NCBI RefSeq assembly: GCF_023282985.1
Contig: NZ_JAGQDC010000004.1
Location: forward strand, 1-64,000
Source of the DNA: Serratia silvae
GTDB lineage: Bacteria > Pseudomonadota > Gammaproteobacteria > Enterobacterales > Enterobacteriaceae
Direction: 5' to 3'
Length of the DNA: 64,000 nt
Part shown: piece after piece, positions 27,804 through 36,518 of the stretch
Position numbering within the stretch: the first letter of the stretch is position 1
Layout of the letters: each line of letters opens with the position of its first letter
Program-made: the position numbers and the translations under genes
The notes under the pieces: generated by a model
Databases searched by the model: none
Told to the model about the DNA's origin: nothing
What the model saw: only the letters and a program-made list of their open reading frames with translations

Positions 27804-29003
27804 TTACGCCAATGCCTGTGCTAACAGGGTGATCGGATGTTCACAGCGCTTGCTGGTGGACATCTCGATCTGCCATTTGCAGGTTTCACAATCGGTGATC
27901 ACCAAATCCACTCCGCTCGCTTCAATCTGGCGAAATAGTGAGGCACCAATGCCTTGCGAGGTTTCATAGTTTTCCGACTTGAAGCCGTAAGTCCCAGCGA
28001 TACCGCAGCACTGCGAATCCAGCACCACCAGTTCCAGCCCTGGGATCTGCCGCAATAGCTCCAGCGTATAGGCCGTCCAGCCCATTTTCTCCATATGACA
28101 CGGCGTGTGGTAAGCCACCCTCAGCGGCGTCTGTTTGAGCGGCAAGGTGCGCCCTTGGCTAATCAGACGATAGAGATAACGCGTAGCCAACTCTACTCGT
28201 TCACGCACCGCAGAGGTGTCCACCTCCAGCAAATGCGGGTACTCATCACGCAGGGTGAACGTGCAGCTCGACGACGTAGCCACCACCGGTATGCCTTTGG
28301 TCAGGACTGCATCATGCAGTGATTCCGCATTCACTTTGGCCTGCTTCTTCGCCTGCGCAATAAAGCCGTTGGCGATCAGCGGTACGCCGCAGCATTTCTC
28401 ACGTTTAAGCAACTGCACGCCGATATCCATGGCGTTAAACACCTTGATCAGATCTTTGCCAAGCTGTGGATGGTTGTAATTGACAAAGCAACCGTGGAAA
28501 AACGCCACCTGCTCGGCATAGCGCTGCTGCTGTTGCGCCTGCTGGCGATACCAACGGCGGAAGGTGCCAAACGAGTATTTCGGCAGCTCACGCCGATGGT
28601 CGATCTTCAGCGCCTTATCCAACAGCTTACGCACCGGCTTCAGGCCGGTAGTGGCGTTAACGATCGGCGCAAACGGCGTCGAAAGCGAACCCATGATGTC
28701 AGTATGGCTGAGAATGGCATCGCGCAGCGTCGGTTTGCTTTGGCTGAAATTGGCCCGGGCACGTTGGATAATATCGCCGATTTTAACGTCAGAGGGGCAA
28801 GCCACCTCACAGCGCTTGCAGTTGGTACAATACTTCAACGCTTCATCGTAGAGCGCCGGATCTTTCAGCCGCAGGCGTTCCCCATCTGGCCCGGCCTGTT
28901 TTGGCCCCGGATAGAGCGGGTTGGCCTTGGCGACCGGGCAATAGGTGGTGCAGACGGTACATTTGATGCAACTCTCGAAGCTGTTGTCTGGTAACAGGCT
29001 CAT
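27804..29003 (-). CDS. glpC: Anaerobic glycerol-3-phosphate dehydrogenase subunit C (Fe-S anchor)
   Basis: Membrane-associated iron-sulfur subunit passing electrons from GlpAB to menaquinone in anaerobic respiration. The 399-residue protein has two N-terminal ferredoxin motifs (CIKCTVCTTYCPVAK near 12 and CTNCKRCEVACPS near 59) and two CCG domains (FVNYNHPQLGKD...EKCCGVPL and HTPCHMEKMG...SQCCGIAGTYG). It overlaps glpB by four bases and ends the glpABC operon. Confidence 0.96.
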   Translation of the reverse strand: MSLLPDNSFESCIKCTVCTTYCPVAKANPLYPGPKQAGPDGERLRLKDPALYDEALKYCTNCKRCEVACPSDVKIGDIIQRARANFSQSKPTLRDAILSHTDIMGSLSTPFAPIVNATTGLKPVRKLLDKALKIDHRRELPKYSFGTFRRWYRQQAQQQQRYAEQVAFFHGCFVNYNHPQLGKDLIKVFNAMDIGVQLLKREKCCGVPLIANGFIAQAKKQAKVNAESLHDAVLTKGIPVVATSSSCTFTLRDEYPHLLEVDTSAVRERVELATRYLYRLISQGRTLPLKQTPLRVAYHTPCHMEKMGWTAYTLELLRQIPGLELVVLDSQCCGIAGTYGFKSENYETSQGIGASLFRQIEASGVDLVITDCETCKWQIEMSTSKRCEHPITLLAQALA

Positions 29004-30271
29004 GCTGAAACCTCCTGTGCCAGGATCTGTTGGGCAACGTGCAGCGCTCCTAGCAGTGAAACCCCGGCACCACAGCCTTGTTGCAACGGGTCGTAACCGC
29101 CAGCCACGGCACCGATAGCATACAGATTAGTCATCGCCTCACCCTGTTTTAGCGCACGCAACGCGGTGTCGGTCTGAACCCCAAATTGCAGGTACGGCTG
29201 CGGGGCAAACAGATCGGCATCGCTCCAGTCGGCGCGTTCGGTTTTGCTATACACGTCGAGGCCAAATACCGGTTCGCGAATGCCGTCAAAAGCGGCCACC
29301 AGGCCGTTACTGAAGAAGCTGCCGCTGGCCAGTATCACCTGCTGCGCCCGCAGCGGAATATCGGTGTGATTGCGGGTATACAGACCGGTGACGCGCTGCC
29401 CGTCGAAACTGGCACGCAATACGCTATCCCCCGGCATAAACACCCCACCCAGTTGCTGCAAGCGCTGGCGCAATGCCTGATGCAGCCGCATACCGAGCAC
29501 GGAGGGCGGCAGAGTGGGTAACAGATAAACGGGCTTACCGACCAAGCGGCGCAACGTCATCAACGGTTCGTCATCTTCTAACCCCAGACAGGCTGGCAGC
29601 AAGATGGCCTCTGCCTCGCCAGCCTGGCGTGTGATCTCTTCTGCCAGCAGCGCCAGATGTTCTGGCAGATCCAGTACGCGAGCAATATTCACCGCGCGGA
29701 ACTCGCTGGGATTATTACGTAAGCGATCCAACACTGGCAGATGCAAAAATGCCACTTCTGCCTTGAGGCCCTGCTCCTGAATCAATGAGCTGGCCGCCAT
29801 CTGCGGTTGGAAATCCAGAAAACCTTCAATGCCCAGTACGGCGATGTTCTGCCACGGCAACTTACCGTCTAAGGGAGAGACAGGGATCGCCTGGGGGCTG
29901 AGCCAGGTGGCACGGCAAGTCCCAAGCGGGGTCACGCGCAGATGGTTTTGGCTGCTATCGCCCTGCATCTGCCACCCGCAACGCTGTAGCAATTGCTCGG
30001 CTTGCGTTGCCAGCGCGGCCACCTGTGCGGCCCCCATCAGGCTATACGGATGCTGTGGAGCCTGCTGCGCCAGTTCAGGCAAGGCAGACAGAGGCGACGC
30101 CACTGGCGTACCATCGGGCAGATGGGCCAACAGATCGAGCGAACCGGAAGAAAAATAGAGCGCGCTTTGGCCGGAACTGACCACCGCGCAGCGTTTGCCA
30201 TGCTCGGCTAAACGGATAGCACAGCTTAACCCAGCCAAGCCACCACCAATCACCACCGCATCAAATTGCAT
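29000..30271 (-). CDS. glpB: Anaerobic glycerol-3-phosphate dehydrogenase subunit B
   Basis: Flavoprotein subunit of the GlpABC complex, 423 residues. FAD-binding GGGLAGLSCAIRLAEHG is at the N-terminus and TLPPSVLGMRL near 275 is conserved. I start it at ATG 30271 (MQFDAVVIGGG), six bases after AGGAGG; an adjacent ATG at 30274 is only three bases from it. It overlaps glpA by 11 bases. Confidence 0.94.
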   Translation of the reverse strand: MQFDAVVIGGGLAGLSCAIRLAEHGKRCAVVSSGQSALYFSSGSLDLLAHLPDGTPVASPLSALPELAQQAPQHPYSLMGAAQVAALATQAEQLLQRCGWQMQGDSSQNHLRVTPLGTCRATWLSPQAIPVSPLDGKLPWQNIAVLGIEGFLDFQPQMAASSLIQEQGLKAEVAFLHLPVLDRLRNNPSEFRAVNIARVLDLPEHLALLAEEITRQAGEAEAILLPACLGLEDDEPLMTLRRLVGKPVYLLPTLPPSVLGMRLHQALRQRLQQLGGVFMPGDSVLRASFDGQRVTGLYTRNHTDIPLRAQQVILASGSFFSNGLVAAFDGIREPVFGLDVYSKTERADWSDADLFAPQPYLQFGVQTDTALRALKQGEAMTNLYAIGAVAGGYDPLQQGCGAGVSLLGALHVAQQILAQEVSA

Positions 30272-31910
30272 CATCCGCCTCCTGCTTAGCATCACCCTGC
30301 GCATCTAACCCACATAACCCTTGATATACCCAACTGGTGAATTCGCTCTCCCGCAGGGCATCGCCCCAGGCGATAGGCCGCACGCCTTTCCAGCGTTCAT
30401 TGAGGAAATGGGACAGTTGGGTGATGGATTGCTGCGGCGTCACCACGTTAAACCGCGTCAACAAGCCTGCGGCACGGCAGGCACACAGCTCACCCTGGCA
30501 GGTCCCCATACCCACGCGGGTGCGGCGGCGCAGATCGACCAGATTGTTGACGGTCAGAGAATCCACTGCATAACGCACCTCACCGGCAGTCACCGCTTCA
30601 CACTCACACACCAGGCTGTTGTCCAGCCGGTTGCCAGAAGGGACCAGGCTGGCGCGATCGCCGTGGCGGTACACTGCCGAACCCCGGATGCTGGCAGGCA
30701 GTGAAACTACGCTGCGCACCGTTTCTTCGGCGCTCTGACGGGAACCGGGCAACGCCGCTTCCGCCGTGGTGCAAGGACTATCGATGCCCAGCTTGGCGCA
30801 GACCAGATCGGTGGCCCATTCGGCCATCAGCCGGTAAGTCATCAGCTTGCCGCCGGTAATGGTGATAAAGCCCTCCAACCCATCGCGCGCCGCATGGTCG
30901 AGCAGCACGATGCCACGACTGACGTTGCGCCCAGAAGGGTCGTCGTCGCTGGCGACCAGTGGCCGCACGCCCGCATAGGCACGCAGAATGCGCGTTTGCG
31001 CCAGTTTCGGGGCCAACAGCGTGCCTTCGCGGATTAAGATATCCACTTCCTGTGGCGTCACTACCATGTTGTCGATCTGGTCGTAATCGATATGGGTGGA
31101 GGTGGTGCCGATCAGCGAGATGGTATCGCCAGGCACCAGAATGTCGGCATCTGCCGGTTTGCGGCAACGGTTAATCACCATGTTATTGATGCGATGGCCC
31201 AGGATCAGCAACGCCCCTTTAGCAGGGAACATACGGATGCGCAGATCGGCATACTCGGCAATTTGCTGGCCCCAGATCCCGGCGGCATTGACCACCACCT
31301 GAGCATGAATATCGTACTGCTGTGCGGCCTTGTGATCGAAAACGCGCACGCCCGTCACGCGATCGCCAGTACGTAACAAACCGGTAACCTGATGATAGGT
31401 CAGGATTTGTGCGCCATGTTCACGCGCGTCAAGCATGTTGGCCGCCGTTAAACGGAAAGGATCGACGGTGCCATCCGGCACCCGCACCGCGCCGATCAGG
31501 GCGGGGTTAGCCGCAGGCTCCAGGCGTAATGCCAGCGCGGGGTCAATGGCTTCGGCCTCAATGCCAGCGCTGCGACAAGCGGTAATAAACTGCTGCTGAA
31601 AGGCTAACGAGTCCTGAGGCAAGGTAATGAACAGGCCGTCGGTACGTTCGATGCAATGGTGGGCAATACGCTTGAGGATGCGGTTTTCTTCAATACATTC
31701 GCGTGCCGATTCGCCGTCGGTGACCGAATAGCGCGCCCCGCTGTGCAACAACCCATGGTTGCGGCCAGTAGCGCCAGTGGCAATGTCATGCCTTTCCAGT
31801 AAAACGCAACGCAGACCGCGCCGCGCACAGTCACGGGCAATCCCCGCGCCGGTAGCGCCGCCGCCAATGATGATCACGTCCGTTTCGGTGATTGGTGAGT
31901 TGTTGCTCAT
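30261..31910 (-). CDS. glpA: Anaerobic glycerol-3-phosphate dehydrogenase subunit A
   Basis: Catalytic FAD subunit oxidising glycerol-3-phosphate to dihydroxyacetone phosphate during anaerobic growth. The 549-residue protein has IIIGGGATGAGIARDCARRG at the N-terminus, GRNHGLLHSGARY, and a C-terminal BFD-like [2Fe-2S] region with CECEAVT and GMGTCQGELCACR. ATG 31910 follows a GTG that would add one residue. It is divergent from glpT across a 361-bp control region. Confidence 0.97.
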   Translation of the reverse strand: MSNNSPITETDVIIIGGGATGAGIARDCARRGLRCVLLERHDIATGATGRNHGLLHSGARYSVTDGESARECIEENRILKRIAHHCIERTDGLFITLPQDSLAFQQQFITACRSAGIEAEAIDPALALRLEPAANPALIGAVRVPDGTVDPFRLTAANMLDAREHGAQILTYHQVTGLLRTGDRVTGVRVFDHKAAQQYDIHAQVVVNAAGIWGQQIAEYADLRIRMFPAKGALLILGHRINNMVINRCRKPADADILVPGDTISLIGTTSTHIDYDQIDNMVVTPQEVDILIREGTLLAPKLAQTRILRAYAGVRPLVASDDDPSGRNVSRGIVLLDHAARDGLEGFITITGGKLMTYRLMAEWATDLVCAKLGIDSPCTTAEAALPGSRQSAEETVRSVVSLPASIRGSAVYRHGDRASLVPSGNRLDNSLVCECEAVTAGEVRYAVDSLTVNNLVDLRRRTRVGMGTCQGELCACRAAGLLTRFNVVTPQQSITQLSHFLNERWKGVRPIAWGDALRESEFTSWVYQGLCGLDAQGDAKQEADDAI

Positions 31911-31963
31911 CACGCCCCCTGAGCCTGTAGTTATGGCTTTATTTAGCCACAGTCAGTAGGGTT

Positions 31964-31983
31964 TTTGTTTGATAAGGAACAAT
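31964..31983. promoter_or_regulatory. GlpR operator candidate near glpA
   Basis: TTTGTTTGATAAGGAACAAT matches 15 of 20 positions of the GlpR-type palindrome TATGTTCGATAACGAACATA. It starts 54 bp upstream of glpA, a position fitting repression. Further AACGAACA and AACGAAAA half-sites follow to 32002. Confidence 0.65.
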
Positions 31984-32025
31984 AACGAACAGAAAACGAA
32001 AATAATATGGCCATAAAAAGCCATG

Positions 32026-32045
32026 AATGTGACCAATATCACGTA
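32026..32045. promoter_or_regulatory. CRP site candidate in glpA-glpT spacer
   Basis: TGTGA-CCAATA-TCACG (32028-32043) matches the CRP consensus TGTGA-N6-TCACA except the last base. It is roughly 120 bp upstream of glpA and 230 bp upstream of glpT. Confidence 0.7.
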
Positions 32046-32163
32046 TTTGTGCTATTTAGTCATTCCAAAATGTTAACCGATCACTCAAAATTCGCCACAG
32101 TTTCATAAAAGTGTAACAAATGCGCCATCCATCACGGTGTGATCGGGGGGTTTTCTCTAGCAT

Positions 32164-32183
32164 TGCGCTCGTTATGGAACATT
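32164..32183. promoter_or_regulatory. GlpR operator candidate upstream of glpT
   Basis: TGCGCTCGTTATGGAACATT matches 13 of 20 positions of the GlpR palindrome, with the right half GGAACAT best preserved. It is about 90 bp before glpT. Confidence 0.45.
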
Positions 32184-32271
32184 TAACAACACTTCAGGTA
32201 TCCGCAAGCTCATCTTCAGGACAGCCGTTTCCTGTTGAGGCAATAAACAGATAAAGCCATCGGAGGCGCTC

Positions 32272-33624
32272 ATGTTGAGTATTTTTAAGCCAGCCGCACA
32301 CATTTCTCGTGTGCCAGTCGACAAGGTAGACCCGCTCTACCGTAAGCTGCGCTGGCAGATTTTTATGGGGATCTTTTTCGGTTACGCCGCCTACTATCTG
32401 GTGCGTAAAAACTTCACCCTGGCGATGCCGTACCTGATCGATCAGGGCTTCAGCCGTGGTGACCTAGGCTTTGCGCTGTCAGGGATTTCCATCGCCTACG
32501 GTTTCTCCAAGTTCATCATGGGCTCGGTTTCTGACCGTTCCAACCCGCGTGTATTCCTACCCGCCGGCCTGATCCTGGCTGCTGCCGTCATGCTGTTTAT
32601 GGGCTTTGTGCCTTGGGCTACCTCCAGCATTGCCGTGATGTTCGTGCTGCTGTTCCTGTGTGGTTGGTTCCAGGGTATGGGTTGGCCGCCTTGTGGCCGT
32701 ACCATGGTGCACTGGTGGTCACAGAAAGAACGTGGCGGTATCGTTTCGGTATGGAACTGTGCGCACAACGTCGGTGGTGGCCTGCCTCCACTGCTGTTCC
32801 TGCTGGGTATGGCCTGGTTTAACGACTGGCATGCGGCGCTGTATATGCCTGCCTTCGGTGCGATCCTGGTGGCCCTGATCGCCTTCGCCTTGATGCGTGA
32901 CACCCCGCAATCTGTTGGTCTGCCACCGATTGAAGAATACAAAAACGACTATCCGGATGATTACAGCGAAGAAGCAGAAGAAGAACTGACAGCCAAGCAG
33001 ATCTTCATGCAGTACGTGCTGCCAAACAAACTGCTGTGGTACATCGCGATCGCCAACGTGTTCGTGTATCTGCTGCGCTACGGCATCCTGGACTGGTCAC
33101 CAACCTACCTGAAAGAAGTGAAACACTTCGCGCTGGACAAATCCTCCTGGGCCTACTTCCTGTACGAATACGCCGGTATCCCAGGCACCCTGCTGTGCGG
33201 CTGGATGTCGGACAAGGTGTTTAAAGGCAACCGTGGTGCCACCGGGGTGTTCTTCATGGTTCTGGTGACCATCGCCACCATCGTTTACTGGCTGAACCCG
33301 GTGGGCAACCCTGGCATCGATATGGCCTGTATGATCACCATCGGCTTCCTGATCTATGGCCCTGTCATGCTGATCGGCCTGCACGCGCTGGAACTGGCAC
33401 CGAAGAAAGCGGCAGGTACCGCCGCAGGCTTTACCGGTCTGTTCGGTTATCTGGGCGGCTCGGTCGCAGCCAGTGCCATCGTCGGCTATACCGTTGACTA
33501 CTTCGGCTGGGACGGCGGCTTTATGGTGATGATCGGCGGCAGCATCGGTGCGGTGATCCTGCTGGTGCTGACCATGCTCAGCGAGAAGAAACACCACGCA
33601 GAAATCGCGGCCAAACGCGGTTAA
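32272..33624 (+). CDS. glpT: Glycerol-3-phosphate:phosphate antiporter GlpT
   Basis: MFS antiporter importing sn-glycerol-3-phosphate (and fosfomycin) in exchange for phosphate. The 450-residue protein has twelve predicted helices, the organophosphate antiporter signature [20 protein letters not shown] near 133, and two substrate-binding arginines expected near 45 (VRKNF) and 269 (LLRYG). GGAGG precedes ATG 32272. First gene of glpTQ, divergent from glpABC. Confidence 0.97.
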   Translation: MLSIFKPAAHISRVPVDKVDPLYRKLRWQIFMGIFFGYAAYYLVRKNFTLAMPYLIDQGFSRGDLGFALSGISIAYGFSKFIMGSVSDRSNPRVFLPAGLILAAAVMLFMGFVPWATSSIAVMFVLLFLCGWFQGMGWPPCGRTMVHWWSQKERGGIVSVWNCAHNVGGGLPPLLFLLGMAWFNDWHAALYMPAFGAILVALIAFALMRDTPQSVGLPPIEEYKNDYPDDYSEEAEEELTAKQIFMQYVLPNKLLWYIAIANVFVYLLRYGILDWSPTYLKEVKHFALDKSSWAYFLYEYAGIPGTLLCGWMSDKVFKGNRGATGVFFMVLVTIATIVYWLNPVGNPGIDMACMITIGFLIYGPVMLIGLHALELAPKKAAGTAAGFTGLFGYLGGSVAASAIVGYTVDYFGWDGGFMVMIGGSIGAVILLVLTMLSEKKHHAEIAAKRG

Positions 33625-33633
33625 AAGCAAAGC

Positions 33634-33653
33634 GGGCGCAGCATACAGCGCCC
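33634..33653. repeat. GGGCGC-type intergenic palindrome, copy 2
   Basis: GGGCGCAGCATACAGCGCCC, followed by CTAC, lies just after the glpT stop and before the glpTQ internal terminator. It belongs to the same short palindrome family as copies at 21853, 34829, 35673 and 53657. Confidence 0.65.
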
Positions 33654-33677
33654 CTACCTATCCTTTATCGTCAATCT

Positions 33678-33699
33678 AAGGCCGCACTGCGGCCTTTTT
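33678..33699 (+). terminator. Hairpin terminator between glpT and glpQ
   Basis: AAGGCCGCACTGCGGCCTTTTT is a strong stem followed by a T-run. It lies 30 bases before the glpQ start, so it may attenuate glpQ relative to glpT or release glpQ to its own promoter. Confidence 0.75.
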
Positions 33700-33728
33700 C
33701 TTACCTCTACAACATGGAGCAACACAGA

Positions 33729-34808
33729 ATGCGGACTCAAACCAAAGCCCTGCTGACAGGGATCATTCTTGCCACTTCAATGCTCAGTGCCGCACAGGCT
33801 GCGGATAAAGTGGTTATCGCACACCGCGGTGCCAGCGGCTACCTGCCGGAGCATACGTTACCGGCCAAGGCGATGGCCTACGCGCAAGGGGCCGACTTCC
33901 TTGAGCAAGACCTAGTGATGACCAAAGATAACGAGCTGGTGGTGTTGCACGACCACTATCTGGATCGCGTCACCGACGTTGCCGAACGTTTCCCAGACCG
34001 GGCGCGTAAAGATGGCCGCTACTACGCTATCGACTTTACGCTGCCTGAGATCAAATCGCTGAAGTTCACCGAAGGCTTTGATATCAAAGACGGTAAGCAG
34101 GTACAAAGCTACCCTGGCCGCTTCCCGATGGGCAAATCCGACTTCCGCGTCCACACCTTCCAGGAAGAGATCGAGTTCGTACAGGGCTTGAACCATTCAA
34201 CCGGCAAGAACATCGGCCTCTACCCGGAAATCAAGGCCCCCTGGTTCCATCAGCAGGAAGGAAAAGACATCTCCACCAAGGTGCTGGAAGTGCTCAAGCA
34301 ATACGGCTACACCAGCAAGAGCGACAATGTCTACCTGCAGTGTTTTGATGCCAACGAGCTGAAACGCATCAAGGATCAGTTGGAACCCAAGATGGGGATG
34401 GATCTGAAGCTGGTACAGCTGATTGCCTACACCGACTGGAACGAAACCTACGAGCAGAAGGCAGACGGCAAGTGGGTCAACTATGACTACGACTGGATGT
34501 TCAAACCGGGCGCGATGAAAAAGATCGCCCAGTATGCCGACGGCATCGGGCCTGACTATCACATGCTGATCGTCGAAGAGCAGTCCAAGCCGAACCAGAT
34601 CGTGTTGACCGAGATGGTCAAAGACGCCCATGCCAACAATATGGCGGTGCACCCTTACACCATCCGTGCCGATAAGCTGCCGAAATACGTCACCGACGTG
34701 AACCAGCTGTTCGACGCGATTTACAATCAGGCGGGCGTTGACGGCGTGTTTACCGACTTCCCGGACAAGGGCGTCCAGTTCCTGCAAAAGCAGGGGCAAC
34801 ATAAGTAA
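33729..34808 (+). CDS. glpQ: Periplasmic glycerophosphodiester phosphodiesterase GlpQ
   Basis: Hydrolyses glycerophosphodiesters in the periplasm, supplying glycerol-3-phosphate to GlpT. The 359-residue protein has a signal peptide (MRTQTKALLTGIILATSMLS to AAQA) and the GDPD site HRGASGYLPEHT, LEQDLVMTKD and VVLHDHYLDRVT. ATG 33729 has GGAG nine bases upstream; an in-frame ATG at 33714 overlaps that site. It complements cytosolic UgpQ at 523. Confidence 0.96.
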   Translation: MRTQTKALLTGIILATSMLSAAQAADKVVIAHRGASGYLPEHTLPAKAMAYAQGADFLEQDLVMTKDNELVVLHDHYLDRVTDVAERFPDRARKDGRYYAIDFTLPEIKSLKFTEGFDIKDGKQVQSYPGRFPMGKSDFRVHTFQEEIEFVQGLNHSTGKNIGLYPEIKAPWFHQQEGKDISTKVLEVLKQYGYTSKSDNVYLQCFDANELKRIKDQLEPKMGMDLKLVQLIAYTDWNETYEQKADGKWVNYDYDWMFKPGAMKKIAQYADGIGPDYHMLIVEEQSKPNQIVLTEMVKDAHANNMAVHPYTIRADKLPKYVTDVNQLFDAIYNQAGVDGVFTDFPDKGVQFLQKQGQHK

Positions 34809-34828
34809 TCTTAGCCTTTTCTTTAAGT

Positions 34829-34845
34829 GGGCGCAGCCTGCGCCC
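34829..34845. repeat. GGGCGC-type intergenic palindrome, copy 3
   Basis: GGGCGCAGCCTGCGCCC, followed by CTTGTAG, lies just after glpQ and could terminate or stabilise the glpTQ transcript. Confidence 0.65.
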
Positions 34846-34951
34846 CTTGTAGTTGAGCAGGCTAGCTCTCGCAATAATGAGTCTCCTCCTTGATTATTAC
34901 CCTAGGTGATGGAAGGATACCGACGTCGGCGATTGATAAGGAAAAGAGATC

Positions 34952-35662
34952 GTGGAACGTTCAGTGTTACTGCATCATATCAAAACGTCTTGTTATGCCC
35001 TTTCCGCCATAGTGCTGACCGGCTGGGTCACCGATGCACTGAACGAAGGGCTGATCTTCAAGATGATATTGCGTTTCTTCCGCCCGGATGACGTCGAGCG
35101 CTATTCGCACCCGTTTACCGATCTGACCAGCTTCTTCATCTGGTTTATCCCACTGTTGTTTACCACGCTGCTGTTGCTGCTGGCCTCGGTCATGACGTTA
35201 CACCACGTTAAAAAACCCCATCTCTACCGCATCACCAAGAAAAAACCGCTGCTGCACGGCCCGCACGTGGTCGGCACCCCGGCTGTTGGCCAGGTTGCGC
35301 CGTTCCTGCAAACCTATACCGACGCAGAGAAGCTGTCGTTGCTTCTCCCTCAAGCTTTACAGCTTGAGTATCAGACCGAACTGGCCAGCATTGAAGGGGC
35401 AAGAGAGGTTGAGATCCATCTGCTGAAAGAAAATGACGATCTGCAAAAAATCGCGCTTGAGTTGGAACAGTGGGTAAAGAAACAGCTGAAAAACAGACCT
35501 GTTGATAACACTAGCCGCCTGTTTATCGATATTACCTACGCCACACCGGTGCGCAGCGCCGCCGCTTTATTCTGCAGTCTGGATCAGGATATCGAGCTGA
35601 TCCAAGGCACCCCGGACGGCAAATTATCGTCGTATGATTTGGTGTGCAAGGTTCAGGAATAA
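34952..35662 (+). CDS. Unrecognised membrane-anchored protein after glpQ
   Basis: A 236-residue protein that I cannot assign to a family. Two membrane helices (about 16-37, SAIVLTGWVTDALNEGLIF, and 59-82, FIWFIPLLFTTLLLLLASV) are followed by a basic stretch and a soluble domain from about 110. Its end, RLFIDITYATPVRSAAALFCSL then DIELIQG and SYDLV, has alternating strands and helices as in Rossmann-like folds. The GTG start at 34952 follows GGAAAAGAG. It stands 143 bp after glpQ with its own leader and ends at a palindrome, so it is probably a single-gene unit. Confidence 0.7.
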   Translation: MERSVLLHHIKTSCYALSAIVLTGWVTDALNEGLIFKMILRFFRPDDVERYSHPFTDLTSFFIWFIPLLFTTLLLLLASVMTLHHVKKPHLYRITKKKPLLHGPHVVGTPAVGQVAPFLQTYTDAEKLSLLLPQALQLEYQTELASIEGAREVEIHLLKENDDLQKIALELEQWVKKQLKNRPVDNTSRLFIDITYATPVRSAAALFCSLDQDIELIQGTPDGKLSSYDLVCKVQE

Positions 35663-35672
35663 CGTAGCCCGG

Positions 35673-35699
35673 CGGGCGCAGCCGGTAAAGACTGCGCCC
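35673..35699. repeat. GGGCGC-type intergenic palindrome, copy 4
   Basis: GGGCGCAG, a CCGGTAAAGA loop, then CTGCGCCC. It lies between the convergent orphan membrane gene and yigL. Confidence 0.6.
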
Positions 35700-35706
35700 C
35701 AATCAG

Positions 35707-36507
35707 TTAAATCGAGTACATTTTACGCAGGTAATGAGGCACCGCGTCGTCAACGTTGGAGCCAATCACTTCCAGCTCCGGCAGCTTGTCTTTCAGACGC
35801 TGCTGGGCATCCTGCATGATGCAGCCTTTCCCCGCCATCGACAGCATTTCCAGATCGTTCATGCCGTCGCCAAAGGCGATGCACTCTTTGAGCGAATAGC
35901 CGATGATCTTGGCCACTTCTTCCAGCGCATGGCCTTTCGATACGCCACCGGCCATCACTTCCAGGCACGTTGGGAACGAGAAGCTGACGTTGACCCGATC
36001 GCCCCAGCGCGCGTTAATGGCATCTTCCAGCGGCAGCAGCTTTTCATGATCTTCGCAGGTGAAATACACCTTGCACACGCCATCGGTTTCCAACAAGCCC
36101 GGCTCAAACAGCTCATATTTGAAGATCGACTCCCGGAAAAACTCTTCTTGCTCCGGGCTTTCACGGTTCATGAACCAGTCGTCGTTGCGGTAGACGTTGG
36201 TCAGGATATCCTGATTGTCGTGCATCATGTTGTACAGATCGCGGGCGATATCCTCATCCAGGTTGTGGCTGAAGATCAGCTCACCGGCGGTGTTATGTAC
36301 CCGCGCACCGTTGGAAGTGATCATAAAAGCACTGATGCCGAGATTATCGCGGATCTGGGAAACGTCGATATGGTGGCGGCCGGTAGCGAAAACAAAGTGT
36401 ACGCCCTGCTGCGTCAGCAGCTGCAGCGTTTCTTTGGCGTACGGTGTCAGGGTGTGCTCAGGGGACAGCAGAGTGCCATCTAAATCGGAAGCAACGACGT
36501 GATACAT
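35707..36507 (-). CDS. yigL: HAD-family pyridoxal phosphate phosphatase YigL
   Basis: A 266-residue Cof-type HAD phosphatase. Catalytic motif I is SDLDGTLLS near 8, motif II TSNGARV, motif III lysine in SKGHALEEVAK, and motif IV FGDGMNDLEMLSM. E. coli YigL dephosphorylates pyridoxal phosphate and sugar phosphates, and helps survive glucose-phosphate stress. It lies 11 bp after pldB on the same strand, as in E. coli. Confidence 0.95.
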   Translation of the reverse strand: MYHVVASDLDGTLLSPEHTLTPYAKETLQLLTQQGVHFVFATGRHHIDVSQIRDNLGISAFMITSNGARVHNTAGELIFSHNLDEDIARDLYNMMHDNQDILTNVYRNDDWFMNRESPEQEEFFRESIFKYELFEPGLLETDGVCKVYFTCEDHEKLLPLEDAINARWGDRVNVSFSFPTCLEVMAGGVSKGHALEEVAKIIGYSLKECIAFGDGMNDLEMLSMAGKGCIMQDAQQRLKDKLPELEVIGSNVDDAVPHYLRKMYSI

Positions 36508-36518
36508 AGCGATATGTT

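Larger units (their letters stand above)
31911..32271. promoter_or_regulatory. glpA-glpT divergent control region
   Basis: A 361-bp AT-rich spacer serving two divergent transcripts. It holds at least two GlpR-like operators and a CRP-like site, listed separately, which fits glp genes induced by glycerol-3-phosphate and subject to catabolite control. No gene is seen in it. Confidence 0.75.
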
